Shown: positions 25,917-35,411, counted from the first letter of the stretch. The stretch: 54,373 nt of DNA from an uncultured Alphaproteobacteria bacterium (GCA_902826245.1 CADEEA010000015.1:1-54373); one strand, 5' to 3'. Made by a program: numbers and translations. The notes: generated by a model from the sequence alone, not told the origin.

Positions 25917-25961
25917 GTCCCGCTCAGGGGAGGGGGCGAGCAGCCAGTGCGAAAGGTCAGA

Positions 25962-26576
25962 ATGACGACGATTATGGCGCCTGGTGAGACGCTGGATCGC
26001 CGTTCGGCGGCGCGGATCGGCTCTATCGTGATCGCGCGCCACGGGCGTCCGCATGTGGACCGGCGCGTGCGCGTCGACCGCGAAGGCTATCGCGCCTGGT
26101 GGGCCGGTTATGACAAAGCGCGCCTGCACCCCGGTGAAACGCCGCCGGAAGAGCTGTTGCGCCACGCCGAACAGGCCGATGTCATCTATGCATCGACGCT
26201 GCCGCGGGCGCTGCACACTGCCGAGATGGTCGCCGGCGGGCGCGAGATTATTTCCGATCCGATCTTTACTGAAGCGCCATTGCCGCCGCCGCCGCTGCTG
26301 GGAAAACGAAAGCCTGGTTGGTGGGGCGTGTGGTCCAGGGCGGCGTGGTGGATGGGCGCCAACGAAGGGCTGGAAAGTCGCCGCGAGGCGGAAATTCGCG
26401 CCGAGGCCGCCGTCGCCACCCTGACCGCGCAGGCGCTGCGTGGGAAGAACGTGCTGTTGTGCGCGCATGGCTGGTTCAACCGCATGATGCGCCCCACATT
26501 GCGCGCCCAGGGGTGGCGCGAAGTCGAGAACCGTGGAGATAAATTCTGGTCCTATCGGCGCTACGAGAAGCGCTAA
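25962..26576 (+). CDS. histidine phosphatase family protein
   Basis: Protein of about 204 residues in the phosphoglycerate-mutase-like superfamily. The catalytic RHG motif (ARHGRPH) is near residue 26 and the second histidine is in CAHGWFNR near residue 165. The central AEAPLPPPPLLGKRKPGWWGVW insertion is unusual. ATG 25962 with AAAGGTC upstream is preferred to the GTG at 25947. Substrate is unknown. It sits between the HDAC-like gene and xseB, with 46 and 58 bases of spacing. Confidence 0.85.
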   Translation: MTTIMAPGETLDRRSAARIGSIVIARHGRPHVDRRVRVDREGYRAWWAGYDKARLHPGETPPEELLRHAEQADVIYASTLPRALHTAEMVAGGREIISDPIFTEAPLPPPPLLGKRKPGWWGVWSRAAWWMGANEGLESRREAEIRAEAAVATLTAQALRGKNVLLCAHGWFNRMMRPTLRAQGWREVENRGDKFWSYRRYEKR

Positions 26577-26634
26577 TGGGGAAAACGACGCCTGCCTATT
26601 CCATTGCCGCTCCGGAGTTCATACCTTTCCAGCC

Positions 26635-26877
26635 ATGAGCAAAGACGCCCCTGACGCCGCCAGCCTGAGCTTTGAAGAAGCCTTGTCGGAATTGGAAAAA
26701 ATCGTCGCTCATTTGGAGCGTGGGGACGTGCCGTTGGCCGATTCGATTCGCATCTACAAACGCGGCGCCGCGCTCAAGGCGCGCTGCGAGGGCCAATTGA
26801 AAGACGCCCAACTTGAAGTTGACCAAATCGTGATGGGGTCTGAGGGTCCCCGAACCGAGCCTGCGCGGCTAGGATAA
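26635..26877 (+). CDS. xseB: exodeoxyribonuclease VII small subunit
   Basis: Small subunit of 80 residues that forms a complex with XseA to degrade single-stranded DNA. The family signature is clear: SFEEALSELEKIVAHLERGDVPLADSI, then YKRGAALKARCEGQLKDAQLEVDQI. ATG 26635 gives normal length. In many alphaproteobacteria xseB is followed by ispA and dxs; here csaA follows, so that synteny is broken. Confidence 0.95.
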   Translation: MSKDAPDAASLSFEEALSELEKIVAHLERGDVPLADSIRIYKRGAALKARCEGQLKDAQLEVDQIVMGSEGPRTEPARLG

Positions 26878-26901
26878 GAAGAAAAGGGAGGCGAAACGCC
26901 T

Positions 26902-27270
26902 ATGGCTGACGATCCGAAATCAAACGCCCGACTGCCGATCATTTCGTTCGAGGATTTCCTCAAAGTGGACATCCGTCTGGGGACGATTATCGACGTGAAG
27001 ATTTTCGAGGAGGCCAAGAAGGCCGCCTACCAGCTCTGGATCGATTTCGGCGAGCCCTTGGGGGTGAAGAAATCCTCCGCACAGGTCGTACAGAATTACG
27101 ACCTTGGTGAGTTGCTGGGTCGGCGCGTCGCCGCGGTGGTGAATTTCGAACCGAAGCAGATCGGCAAGTTCATGAGCGAAGTGCTTTGCCTCGGTTTCCC
27201 CGATCGCAACGGCAATGTCGTGCTCTTGAATGTCGATCGCCCGGCCACGACCGGCGGACGGTTGTATTAG
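26902..27270 (+). CDS. csaA: tRNA-binding domain protein CsaA
   Basis: Protein of 122 residues with the OB-fold tRNA-binding (EMAP-II-like) domain: FLKVDIRLGTIIDVK, then KKSSAQVVQNYDLGELLGRRVAAVVNF and SEVLCLGFPDRNGNVVLLN. CsaA is a dimeric chaperone-like protein linked with Sec secretion, and it binds tRNA. GGGAGG lies 10 bases before ATG 26902. It follows xseB by 24 bases. Confidence 0.95.
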   Translation: MADDPKSNARLPIISFEDFLKVDIRLGTIIDVKIFEEAKKAAYQLWIDFGEPLGVKKSSAQVVQNYDLGELLGRRVAAVVNFEPKQIGKFMSEVLCLGFPDRNGNVVLLNVDRPATTGGRLY

Positions 27271-27307
27271 GCGGCACTTCAATGGGTGCGAGAAGCCAAA
27301 GTGAGGG

Positions 27308-28477
27308 TTAGCCGAGCGCCTCCTTCACCCCAGCGCACAATTTCTCGATATCTGCTTCATCATGATAGAGCCCAAGCCCGATGCGCAGCACGTCGTCGCG
27401 GGCGTCGGTGATGATGTCGTGCTCGAACAGTCTCGCCTTCCATTGCGTAGCGCTTGGGTGGCGCAGTGAGATGAAACGCGCGTGCGGGCCAGCCGCGTTG
27501 GGGCGCAGCAATTCTGCCTCTCCAAGCACGCCAGCTTCACCTGAGGTGATTGCGGCGCAAAGGGTAGTGCGCAGCGTCGCCATGCGGTTGGTGATGAGTT
27601 CAGTGTTCAGCGCCTCACGCTCCAGCATGGCGCGCACGGCGTTGAAGCGATAGACGCCGGTCGCGTCGAACGTCGCGCCCATGAAACGGCTGCCGTCGCG
27701 CCCATAGCCGATTTCGCCCTGCCTGGCCTCGATGGCGCCGAAATCGGCGAACCAGCCGGTATTTTGTGGGCGCAGCGCAAAACTGGGCGGGGCGTGCATG
27801 TAGGCCGCGCCTTCGCCGGACATCGCGTATTTGTAGCCGCCGCCGAGCAGAAATACGCGATCCGCCACGGCGGCGAAATCGCACGGCATCGCCATGAACG
27901 AATGATAGAGATCGAGCACCGCCCACATGCCGTAGGCGGCTGCGCGGCTTGCGAGTTCGCGCGCGCCATCGAAGCGCAGGCCGCTCTTGAACATGACATG
28001 ACTCAAAAACGCGATGTCCGGTTTCGCGCGCTCGAGCTCCGCCAAGTAGCGTTCAGTGAAGGTTGCGAACGGCTCGCACGCCACGATGCGCAAGCGCACG
28101 CGCCCGTCCTCGGCCCAGCGGCCGCTCTGGCGGCGGAAAGAGTGGAACTCGCCATCGCTGGTGAGCACGTCGAGCGGACGGTTCTCCGCGCGTGCGGAGA
28201 AAATGCGGACCAGCAATTCGTGCGTGTTCGGCGCGAAGCTGATTGTGCTTGGATCGGGCAGGCGCAGTTCGCTTGCGATGTTGCGCTGAGCTTGCGGGAT
28301 CACCTCGCCGAAAATGCGCTCCCATTTGCGATCGGCGAGGCGGGCGGCGTCGTCCCAGGCTTCCATGTGCCCATCGTAGGAAGCGTCCGGCCACAAATGG
28401 TGCGAGTGCGCGGCGAAGTGCAGCCGCCCCGGCGCGGCGGCGAGGGCGCGGGAGAACAAGCGTTTGTAGGACTTCAC
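27308..28477 (-). CDS. kynU: kynureninase-like PLP enzyme
   Basis: PLP-dependent class V enzyme of 389 residues. The lysine that forms the Schiff base is in GGGYKYAMSGEGAAY (about residue 220). The cofactor-binding Asp is in VLDLYHSF. Kynureninases have a GCGYKYL motif and DxxHS, so family membership is good. The GTG start at 28477 overlaps the kynA stop (GTGA). Together they would convert tryptophan through N-formylkynurenine to anthranilate; a formamidase is not seen here. The sequence is divergent enough that a different PLP lyase remains possible. Confidence 0.8.
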   Translation of the reverse strand: MKSYKRLFSRALAAAPGRLHFAAHSHHLWPDASYDGHMEAWDDAARLADRKWERIFGEVIPQAQRNIASELRLPDPSTISFAPNTHELLVRIFSARAENRPLDVLTSDGEFHSFRRQSGRWAEDGRVRLRIVACEPFATFTERYLAELERAKPDIAFLSHVMFKSGLRFDGARELASRAAAYGMWAVLDLYHSFMAMPCDFAAVADRVFLLGGGYKYAMSGEGAAYMHAPPSFALRPQNTGWFADFGAIEARQGEIGYGRDGSRFMGATFDATGVYRFNAVRAMLEREALNTELITNRMATLRTTLCAAITSGEAGVLGEAELLRPNAAGPHARFISLRHPSATQWKARLFEHDIITDARDDVLRIGLGLYHDEADIEKLCAGVKEALG

Positions 28478-29265
28478 AGCTTGGTCCTCAGCGACCAGAT
28501 CTCGGGAAAGCAGCGGCGCGAAAGCGTGGACTGCAGATAGCCGACGCCCTCGGTGCCGCCGGTGCCGCGTTTGCGCCCGATGACGCGTTCGACAGTGACG
28601 ACATGCTTGTGTCGCCACGTGAGGAACGCGTCGTCGAGATCGAGCAGTTTCTCGGCCAGTTGATAAAATTGGAAATGCTTGGCGGTGTCGCGATAGACCT
28701 CCAGCCACGCCGCCTCGACGGTTGGATGCGGCTCGTAAGGCTCTGAGGGCGCGCGTTCCAGCACCGCGTTTGGGATGTCAAAACCCGCGTGCGCAAGCTG
28801 GCGCAGTGAGTCGTCGTAGAGGCTAGGCGCGGCCAGTGCTGCTTCAAGCATGGCGCGCTCCGGTGAGCCTTCGGGGTGGTGGCGAAGATGGCTGGAATCC
28901 TTCAGGCCCAGCGCGCACTCCAGCACGCGGAATTGCGCTGACTGGAAGCCGGAACTGGCGCCGAGCGCTGAGCGAAAATTGAGATAATCTGCCGGCGTCA
29001 TGGTGGCGAGGATGTCCCAGGTCTGGGTCATCACCGCCTGGACGCGCGAAACCCGCGCCATATGCTTGTAGGATGGCGCCAGGCGCCCGGCGCGCACCTC
29101 GCGCTGCGCTGCGCCGATTTCGTGGATGGCCTGCTTCATCCACAGCTCCATGGTCTGGTGCAGGATGATGAAGAGCAGTTCGTCGTGTTCGGGCGTGGAC
29201 GGCTGCTGGCAGGCCAGCAATTCGCGCAAGCGCAGATACGAGGAATAGCTGATGTCTTCGCTCAT
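28474..29265 (-). CDS. kynA: tryptophan 2,3-dioxygenase
   Basis: Heme-dependent dioxygenase of 263 residues that opens the indole ring of L-tryptophan to N-formylkynurenine. Family motifs are SYSSYLRLRELL, HDELLFIILHQTMELWMKQ (with the heme-pocket His), then DYLNFRSALGASSGFQSAQFR, and FLTWRHKHVVTVERVIG with the proximal His near the end. ATG 29265 gives the standard length. It is the first gene of the two-gene kynA-kynU operon. Confidence 0.94.
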   Translation of the reverse strand: MSEDISYSSYLRLRELLACQQPSTPEHDELLFIILHQTMELWMKQAIHEIGAAQREVRAGRLAPSYKHMARVSRVQAVMTQTWDILATMTPADYLNFRSALGASSGFQSAQFRVLECALGLKDSSHLRHHPEGSPERAMLEAALAAPSLYDDSLRQLAHAGFDIPNAVLERAPSEPYEPHPTVEAAWLEVYRDTAKHFQFYQLAEKLLDLDDAFLTWRHKHVVTVERVIGRKRGTGGTEGVGYLQSTLSRRCFPEIWSLRTKL

Positions 29266-29296
29266 GGCGCGAGAGCTTAGTAGCTCTCCGGCGCAG

Positions 29297-29330
29297 AAAA
29301 AAGAGCCGCGGGGGGTGGGCCCCGCGGCTC
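29297..29330 (-). terminator. intrinsic terminator after the TonB-dependent receptor gene
   Basis: On the minus strand a perfect 11-base stem (GAGCCGCGGGG against CCCCGCGGCTC, with a 6-base loop) is followed by six T residues. It lies 25 bases after the receptor stop and 32 bases before the kynA start, so it separates the receptor transcript from kynAU. Confidence 0.9.
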
Positions 29331-29354
29331 TGATCGTTGCGATGTCGCCTCGAC

Positions 29355-31727
29355 TTAGAAGTTGCGGCGCACCGTTACCCCGATGGTGCGGGGCTGGTTG
29401 GTGTGGAACGCAAGCCGGGCGCGCCCGCCGCGTTCGCGGTCGAAGGCGAGGTTCGCGTTCTCGTCGGCGGCGTTGTTGACGAAGGCGGTAATGCCCCACA
29501 CGTCGTTCTGGATGCCGGCGTTCAGGTTGATGATCGTATAGGCGTCGAGTTCGAGATCGACCACGGTAGCATCCGTGGGAAGGGCGCCGGCGAAGGGCAG
29601 GCCGTGGACGAAGCTTCGTGGGTTATCCACCTGGTCGCTCGGTTGCGTGAACCTGCTGCCCATATGCTGGGCGGATGCCGCGACGAAGCCTTCCATGTCC
29701 TGGCCAATGCCGGGAAGCGGGAAGTAATAAGCCGCGGTCGCAGCCAGCTGGTACTCAGGCACGGAAGCGAGGCGGTTGCCTTTCTCAATGCCGCCGATCA
29801 CGTTGCTGCTGCCGTCGACAACCGTTGAGTCGAACTCCGCCTGGGTCCAATTGCCGGCGAACGAGAGTTCTAATCCGTCCAGCGGCCTCCAGCTAAATTC
29901 CGCTTCGACCCCTTGCGCATGCGCTTCGGGAACGTTGAACGAGATGCGCGACGAGCATGACCCCGCGTCGAGCGTGACCTGCAAATCGGAGATTTCGTTG
30001 TAATAAGCGGCGGCGTTGAACGTGAGACCGCCGTTCGACATCTTGAAGCCGGCTTCGTAGTTCCAGGAGGTCTCGTCGTCATAGTCCTGGAAGCCGCCGA
30101 AGATCGCCACGTCAGAGGGCGAACAAAGCGGTATGTTGAGCGGGTCATTGACGCCGCCCAGCCGGAAGCCCTGCGAGGCCTGCACGTTGAAGGTGAGATC
30201 GTCGTTTGCCTCATAGCTGAGCATTGCACGCGGCGTGGCGCCGTCCGATGAGGTGCTATCGCGACGATTGTCGGCGTTCGAGAAGACGCCGCCAGAGATG
30301 AAAGAGCGTTCTTCGTTAAACTTGTACCAACGCGCGCCCAGTGTCGCCGTGAGACGATCGGTCAACGCGATGCTCCCTTCTCCAAACAGCGCCCATTGAC
30401 TGATGTCGTAGGGAAGATCGGCATTGTATGGCGAATCTGGACCGAAGCCGTTGGCGGCGCCAACGGCGGTGCCGGCGCCGAGCGTGGCGTCTGTAACCAC
30501 ATCGTAGCCGGGTGTAGGCAGCCGCTGTGCGTATACGCGCTCAACGTGAGAGAAGAACCCGCCGACTAGCCACTGGAACTGGCCGTCGCCGTCGGAGGCG
30601 AGCCGCAATTCCTGAGTAAACTGCCGAAGATCGGTTGTGTCACGCAGATTGGATGGCAGCAGCACGCCGGCGTCAGGGAATCCCAGGTCGACGGAGACGC
30701 TCCCGGTAAGCGCGCTTGCGTCGCGGCTGACAAGGATGTCGCGATTGAGGAAGCTTGTCACGGACGTCAGCGCCGCTTCGCCCATGTCATAATTGACGGT
30801 CAAATCGGCCAGGAAGGTCTCGTCCGAGAATTCCTCATCGAGCAGCAGGAATTGTTGTCGTTCGCCGAAGGTCACGGTTGGGCGGGTGGTGGTGAAGGGG
30901 TTGGCGTAGAGGTTGTACACCTCCTGGCGGTTGAAGCCGTTGACCTCAACGCTCTGATACACAATCCGCGGCGTCACCTGGAGGTTGGGCCCAAATTGCA
31001 TGGAGAGAGCGGCGCGGAAACCAGAGCGTTCGCCCTCGTTCACGTCTTCGGTGACGCCGCCGCCTTCGCGAAGTGCGTCGATGAAGCCGCCGTACTCAGT
31101 GTGATAACCGGTCACGCGCAAGGCCAGCGTGTCCTGCATGAGCGGCATATTGATCATGCCCTTCACGTGGCCGCCCGAACTGCCGTCTGTGATGGTATTG
31201 TAGCTGCCCTCAAGCGAGCCTTCGAACTGGGACGCATCAGGTTGATTGGTGATGTAGCGGATCGTCCCTCCGACCGAACCGGAGCCGAAAAGAGTGCCTT
31301 GTGGCCCGCGCAGGGTCTCCACCCGATTGAGGTCGTAGAGGTCCAGGTCGGGGGTGAACAGCGAGAGTGAAATCACCGATTCATCGAGATAGACGCCGAC
31401 CTGCTCTTTCACGCCCGGTTGGTCGCGTACGATCTGCCCCGCCGACACGCCCCGCAGGGCGACTTGGCTCTGACCAGGGCCAAGGTTTTGGATCGACATG
31501 CCCGCGACGTTGCGCGAAAGGTCCTCAAGGTTGGTCGCGCCAGAGCGTTCGATGTCTTCCTGGGTCTGGGCGTTCACCGAGAATGGCACATCCTGGATTG
31601 AGCTCTCGCGCTTGGTTGCGGTGACGATGATTTCGTCCTCGGTTTCCTGGGCAAGCGCGACTGGGGCCGCAACCAGACCCAGAACCAGCGCACAGCTCGC
31701 ACGCAACAAATTCACACGTGTGGTCAT
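29355..31727 (-). CDS. TonB-dependent outer-membrane receptor
   Basis: Receptor of 790 residues. A signal peptide (1-26, ending ALA) is followed by a TonB-box-like DEIIVTATKRE, a plug domain (about 45-170, with VETLRGPQGTLFGSGSVGG) and a beta-barrel ending in a terminal aromatic (VRRNF). Caulobacterales have many such receptors for glycans, siderophores or other large nutrients. The substrate is not readable. The neighbouring kynAU genes are separated by a terminator, so no link is proven. Confidence 0.93.
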   Translation of the reverse strand: MTTRVNLLRASCALVLGLVAAPVALAQETEDEIIVTATKRESSIQDVPFSVNAQTQEDIERSGATNLEDLSRNVAGMSIQNLGPGQSQVALRGVSAGQIVRDQPGVKEQVGVYLDESVISLSLFTPDLDLYDLNRVETLRGPQGTLFGSGSVGGTIRYITNQPDASQFEGSLEGSYNTITDGSSGGHVKGMINMPLMQDTLALRVTGYHTEYGGFIDALREGGGVTEDVNEGERSGFRAALSMQFGPNLQVTPRIVYQSVEVNGFNRQEVYNLYANPFTTTRPTVTFGERQQFLLLDEEFSDETFLADLTVNYDMGEAALTSVTSFLNRDILVSRDASALTGSVSVDLGFPDAGVLLPSNLRDTTDLRQFTQELRLASDGDGQFQWLVGGFFSHVERVYAQRLPTPGYDVVTDATLGAGTAVGAANGFGPDSPYNADLPYDISQWALFGEGSIALTDRLTATLGARWYKFNEERSFISGGVFSNADNRRDSTSSDGATPRAMLSYEANDDLTFNVQASQGFRLGGVNDPLNIPLCSPSDVAIFGGFQDYDDETSWNYEAGFKMSNGGLTFNAAAYYNEISDLQVTLDAGSCSSRISFNVPEAHAQGVEAEFSWRPLDGLELSFAGNWTQAEFDSTVVDGSSNVIGGIEKGNRLASVPEYQLAATAAYYFPLPGIGQDMEGFVAASAQHMGSRFTQPSDQVDNPRSFVHGLPFAGALPTDATVVDLELDAYTIINLNAGIQNDVWGITAFVNNAADENANLAFDRERGGRARLAFHTNQPRTIGVTVRRNF

Positions 31728-31902
31728 TTTCGGGTTCTCCCTCTCAGAACTGGAATCGCGCACGGCACGCCCGCACGATGTCGAAGTGCTTTGATTAACA
31801 CGAATTTGACACAAAGCGGCCGGGAATCCCGGCGTTGAACGCCATGGATGAGGTTTTCCGTACACTGAGGCGCCGTGATCACAGTTTCGCGTGAGGCGCG
31901 TT

Positions 31903-32751
31903 TTAGATAGGCAGATTGTCGATCAAGCGGGTTTTGCCGATCCAGGCTGCGGCCAGAATTCGCCCGGGGCGCGAAAGGTCCGATAGCGGCGCCAGCGTTT
32001 CGCTGTCGCATGCCGCAGCGTAATCTATCGCGGCAAAGCCGGCGGCCGCGATCTCAGCGCGCATGTCCGCCTCAGCTTCCGCGATCGCGCTCCCGCCGCG
32101 GATGGCTGCGGCCGTGGCTTTGAGAATGAGATTGAGACGCCCCGCAATCGCCCGTTCCGCCTGCGAGAGGTAGGCGTTTCGCGAGGACATAGCCAAGCCG
32201 TCCGGCTCGCGAACAGTCTCGCAGCCCACGATCTCGGCGGGGATGTCGAGATCGCGGGCCAGGCGGCGGATCACCAGAAGCTGCTGGTAATCCTTCTCCC
32301 CGAAGAAAGCGGCGTCGGGAGAGCATTGCAGCAATAGCTTCGTCACCACTGTGGCGACGCCGGCAAAGAAGTGCGGTCGAAACTCGCCCTCGAGCGGGGT
32401 GGAGACATTGGCGACGATCACGCTGGTGGCGAAGCCCTCCGGGTACATCGCCGCCCGATCCGGCGCGAACAGCAAATCGCAACCCGCGCTGGCGAGCAAC
32501 GCGGCATCGCCAGCTTCGTCGCGCGGGTAGCGGTCGAAATCCTCCTGCGGCGCGAACTGGCGGGGGTTGACGAACAGGCTTGCGACCACCCTGTCGCAGC
32601 GCGCCTTGCCGGCCCGGATCAGCGACAAATGGCCTTCGTGCAAAGCCCCCATGGTCGGAACCAGAGCGACGCTTCGCCCTTCGCGACGCCAGGCCGTCAC
32701 GGACGCACGCAGCGCCGCGACATCTCGCACGATTGGGAGCGCTGCACTCAT
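31903..32751 (-). CDS. panC: pantothenate synthetase
   Basis: Joins pantoate and beta-alanine with ATP to make pantothenate. The 282-residue protein has VPTMGALHEGHLSLI (the HxGH-type ATP site) near residue 31, FVNPRQF near 60 and the MSSRNAYLS loop near 186. It is divergent from mipZ, with 144 bases between the two starts. No panB lies nearby. Confidence 0.96.
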   Translation of the reverse strand: MSAALPIVRDVAALRASVTAWRREGRSVALVPTMGALHEGHLSLIRAGKARCDRVVASLFVNPRQFAPQEDFDRYPRDEAGDAALLASAGCDLLFAPDRAAMYPEGFATSVIVANVSTPLEGEFRPHFFAGVATVVTKLLLQCSPDAAFFGEKDYQQLLVIRRLARDLDIPAEIVGCETVREPDGLAMSSRNAYLSQAERAIAGRLNLILKATAAAIRGGSAIAEAEADMRAEIAAAGFAAIDYAAACDSETLAPLSDLSRPGRILAAAWIGKTRLIDNLPI

Positions 32752-32895
32752 GGAAGCCGCATCGGGCTAACGCACGTTCTCGTCAAGGGCGGTTAATCTG
32801 TTCTTCACCTTGTAAATTGATGCTTGGACTATGTGTTTCCGCTTGGCGTCTGCACCTCGGACGTTGACGCTCGGCCGCACGGCCGGAGCGGCGCG

Positions 32896-33759
32896 ATGAC
32901 GCTCGCCTACGCCATTGAGCCGTCGCCGCGGCAGGCCCACGTCATCGTGGTCGGCAACCAGAAGGGCGGGGCGGGCAAGTCCACAGTCGCCATGCACCTG
33001 GCGGTCGCGCTCATGCGCATGGGGCGGCGCACCGGCGTTCTCGATCTCGATGTTCGCCAGCGTACGCTCACCCGCTATATTGAGAACCGCGCCCGCCATA
33101 TCGCCTCTCGCGGCGTGCACCTGCCGGCGCCGCAGATATTGGAATTGCATGAAAGCCGCGCGCGTATGCTCGACGTCGCGGAGAGGGAGGATGAGTCAGG
33201 ATTTCGCGCCGCGCTGCGGCGGTTGGGAGAAACCTGCGCCTTCATCATCATCGACTCACCGGGCGGTGACAGCTACCTGGCGCGCCTTGCGCACGCCTGC
33301 GCCGATACCCTGGTTACCCCGCTCAATGACAGTTTCATCGATTTCGATCTGTTGGGGGACGTCGATCCTGAATGTTCTGGGGTTATCCGGCCCTCAATCT
33401 ACAGCGAAATGGTCTGGGAAAGCCGCAAGCGCAAAGCGGCCGCCGAGCGCACGCCTATCGACTGGGTTGTGGTTCGCAATCGCCTGTCGGCGAGCAGGAT
33501 CGAAGCCAAGAACAAGCAAAAGGTCGGCGATGCGCTGAAGACGCTGTCATCACGCATTGGATTCCGTTTGGCGCCCGGGCTTTCCGAACGCGTCATCTTC
33601 CGTGAATTGTTTCCCCAGGGCCTGACCTTGCTCGATTTCAACGTCGCCGGCGGCGAGGGCGAAATGGGGATGACCCACCTCGCGGCGAGACAGGAATTGC
33701 GCGATCTGTTCGTCAGCTTGAAATTGCCGGGCCTCGAAGGTGAGGCGTTGAAGTTCTGA
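32896..33759 (+). CDS. mipZ: MipZ, ParA-like division-plane positioning ATPase
   Basis: In Caulobacter MipZ forms ATP-driven gradients from the ParB-bound poles and inhibits FtsZ, placing division at midcell. The 287-residue protein has the deviant Walker A KGGAGKST (23-30), DLDVRQRTLTRYIENR, and IIIDSPGGDS (Walker B region). The MipZ-type segments VTPLNDSFIDFDLLG and IFRELFPQGLTLLD are also present. ATG 32896 with GGAG seven bases upstream is preferred over an earlier frame start at 32824. It is typical of alphaproteobacteria. Confidence 0.95.
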   Translation: MTLAYAIEPSPRQAHVIVVGNQKGGAGKSTVAMHLAVALMRMGRRTGVLDLDVRQRTLTRYIENRARHIASRGVHLPAPQILELHESRARMLDVAEREDESGFRAALRRLGETCAFIIIDSPGGDSYLARLAHACADTLVTPLNDSFIDFDLLGDVDPECSGVIRPSIYSEMVWESRKRKAAAERTPIDWVVVRNRLSASRIEAKNKQKVGDALKTLSSRIGFRLAPGLSERVIFRELFPQGLTLLDFNVAGGEGEMGMTHLAARQELRDLFVSLKLPGLEGEALKF

Positions 33760-33814
33760 AACCAGGGCTTGCTCCCAGAGTCGCTTTTGAGGGCAGACGC
33801 TTTAAGAACGGCTC

Positions 33815-34234
33815 ATGCTGCCGGCGCTGGTCGTCCTTGCCCTGATCTTTGGGCTTTTGTTGCTTACCCGCATGGCCGGCGCATGGCGTGCGGCGCTCGC
33901 ACCGCGCTGGCCGGCGATCGCGTTGGCCGGTGGCGCTGCGGTGCTTGGTTTTCGCGGCTCAATGAGGACGGCGCTGGTTCTGGCGGCGCTGGCGGTGATT
34001 GCATGGTATATCGGGCCAAAGCTGTTGGCGCGGCGAACGCCGGTCCTTGCTGAGGATCCGCGCGACATCGAGGCGCGCCGGGTTCTTGGAGTTGGCGCTA
34101 ACGCCAGCGAAGCCGAAATCCGGCAAGCCTATCGCGACAAGATGGCGAAGGCCCATCCCGATCGCGGCGGCAGCCACGACCGTGCAGCCCGCCTCACCGC
34201 AGCGCGCGACCGTTTGCTACGCAAACGGAACTAG
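33815..34234 (+). CDS. membrane-anchored J-domain protein (Pam18/Tim14-like)
   Basis: Protein of 139 residues with two N-terminal hydrophobic segments (about 1-18 and 52-66) and a C-terminal J domain. The HPD motif that stimulates Hsp70 ATPase is in KAHPDRGG at about 113-119, preceded by helix II (SEAEIRQAYRDKM). Size and layout resemble mitochondrial Pam18, whose origin is thought to be alphaproteobacterial. It follows mipZ by 55 bases and ends one base from the convergent carboxypeptidase gene. Confidence 0.88.
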   Translation: MLPALVVLALIFGLLLLTRMAGAWRAALAPRWPAIALAGGAAVLGFRGSMRTALVLAALAVIAWYIGPKLLARRTPVLAEDPRDIEARRVLGVGANASEAEIRQAYRDKMAKAHPDRGGSHDRAARLTAARDRLLRKRN

Positions 34235-34235
34235 A

Positions 34236-35273
34236 TCAGTTTGCTTCTTCAGTGTTTTGGTCGTCGTTGGCGTCGCCTTGGCTCTGCTCGCGGGCAAGGC
34301 CGGACATGGTTTCCACCACCATGCCGTCAGCGCGGGTATAAGTGGCGCTGACCGAGGCTAGTTCGCCCGGGGGCGTCTGTGTGTCTAGGCGCGGCGCGGG
34401 CAGGCTCGCCAACGCAGCGTTCGGATCGTCGCGCCGGGCAAATTCCTGAAACGCGCCTTCGATCAAATACGCCACCTGCGAGTCGCGCGCTGTGGCGCTT
34501 TCGCCGCCCAGCACCACGACAATAACTCGGCGATTGTTGCGCTCGGCCATGGACGCCAGATTGAAGCCGGACGCCCGCGTGTAACCGGTTTTGATGCCGT
34601 CGACGCCCTCTACCTGGCCGAGCAGGCGATTGTGGTTGCGGCCGCCGCCGCGACGCCAGGAAAAGTCCGGCGTTTGGAAGACTGAGTAATATTCGGGAAA
34701 ATCCCGCCAAAGCGCCTGGCTGAGGATGGCCATATCACGCGCCGTGCTTTGATGCCTGGGGTTGGGCAAACCGCTGGCATTCACGAACCGGGTGTCGGCC
34801 ATGCCCAGTTGGCGGGCGCGGGCTGTCATGTTGGCGGCGAACCGCGCTTCACTGCCGCCCAGGCGCTCGGCCACCAAGGTGGCCACATCGTTTGCCGACT
34901 GGACCACGAGCGCGTTAATCGCTTGCTCAACGGTGATGGTGTCGCAACCCCGGCGTCGGCTGCACTGGAGGCCGAGGCGAGAGGGGGGCTGGCGAGAAGC
35001 GTTCCGTGACGCTGTCAGGCGCGTGCTCATGCTGATGTCGCCCCGCTCCAGGGCCTCAAACATCATGTAAAGCGTCATCATCTTGGTTAACGAGGCCGGA
35101 TAGCGAATCTCATTGGCCTGGTCTTCGAGCAGGACCTCGTTGGTTCGGGCGTCCATCACAATGGCCGCGTAGCGATCATCCGCCGCCGCAGGGCTGGCGC
35201 CGCATATGATCATAGCTGCAAGGGCCGCCCCGATTAGACGGGGCGATTTGGAACCGGCTGACCTCATCGACAT
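34236..35273 (-). CDS. D-alanyl-D-alanine carboxypeptidase (PBP5/6 family)
   Basis: Trims terminal D-Ala from peptidoglycan side chains. After a signal peptide (1-31) come the three penicillin-binding motifs: SLTK (61-64), SAN (125-127) and KTG (about 227). The segment LGLQCSRRRGCD (101-111) is odd: most relatives have LGLRxGD, so about five residues including two cysteines (104, 110) are inserted. The pair could form a disulfide loop. The C-terminal 30 residues are acidic (QGDANDDQNTEEAN) and no amphipathic membrane anchor is clear. Confidence 0.9.
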   Translation of the reverse strand: MSMRSAGSKSPRLIGAALAAMIICGASPAAADDRYAAIVMDARTNEVLLEDQANEIRYPASLTKMMTLYMMFEALERGDISMSTRLTASRNASRQPPSRLGLQCSRRRGCDTITVEQAINALVVQSANDVATLVAERLGGSEARFAANMTARARQLGMADTRFVNASGLPNPRHQSTARDMAILSQALWRDFPEYYSVFQTPDFSWRRGGGRNHNRLLGQVEGVDGIKTGYTRASGFNLASMAERNNRRVIVVVLGGESATARDSQVAYLIEGAFQEFARRDDPNAALASLPAPRLDTQTPPGELASVSATYTRADGMVVETMSGLAREQSQGDANDDQNTEEAN

Positions 35274-35411
35274 CCCATCCTGTGCAATCTGGGATAAAAT
35301 CAGGCAATTAGCGTGCCGCGCAGCTTACAGTTTCAGTAATCCGGTTAAGCTTACGTTGCCGCAGCGCCTCGATCACGCCATTCTCCCAAAAGGCGATCTT
35401 GCGATATTATG

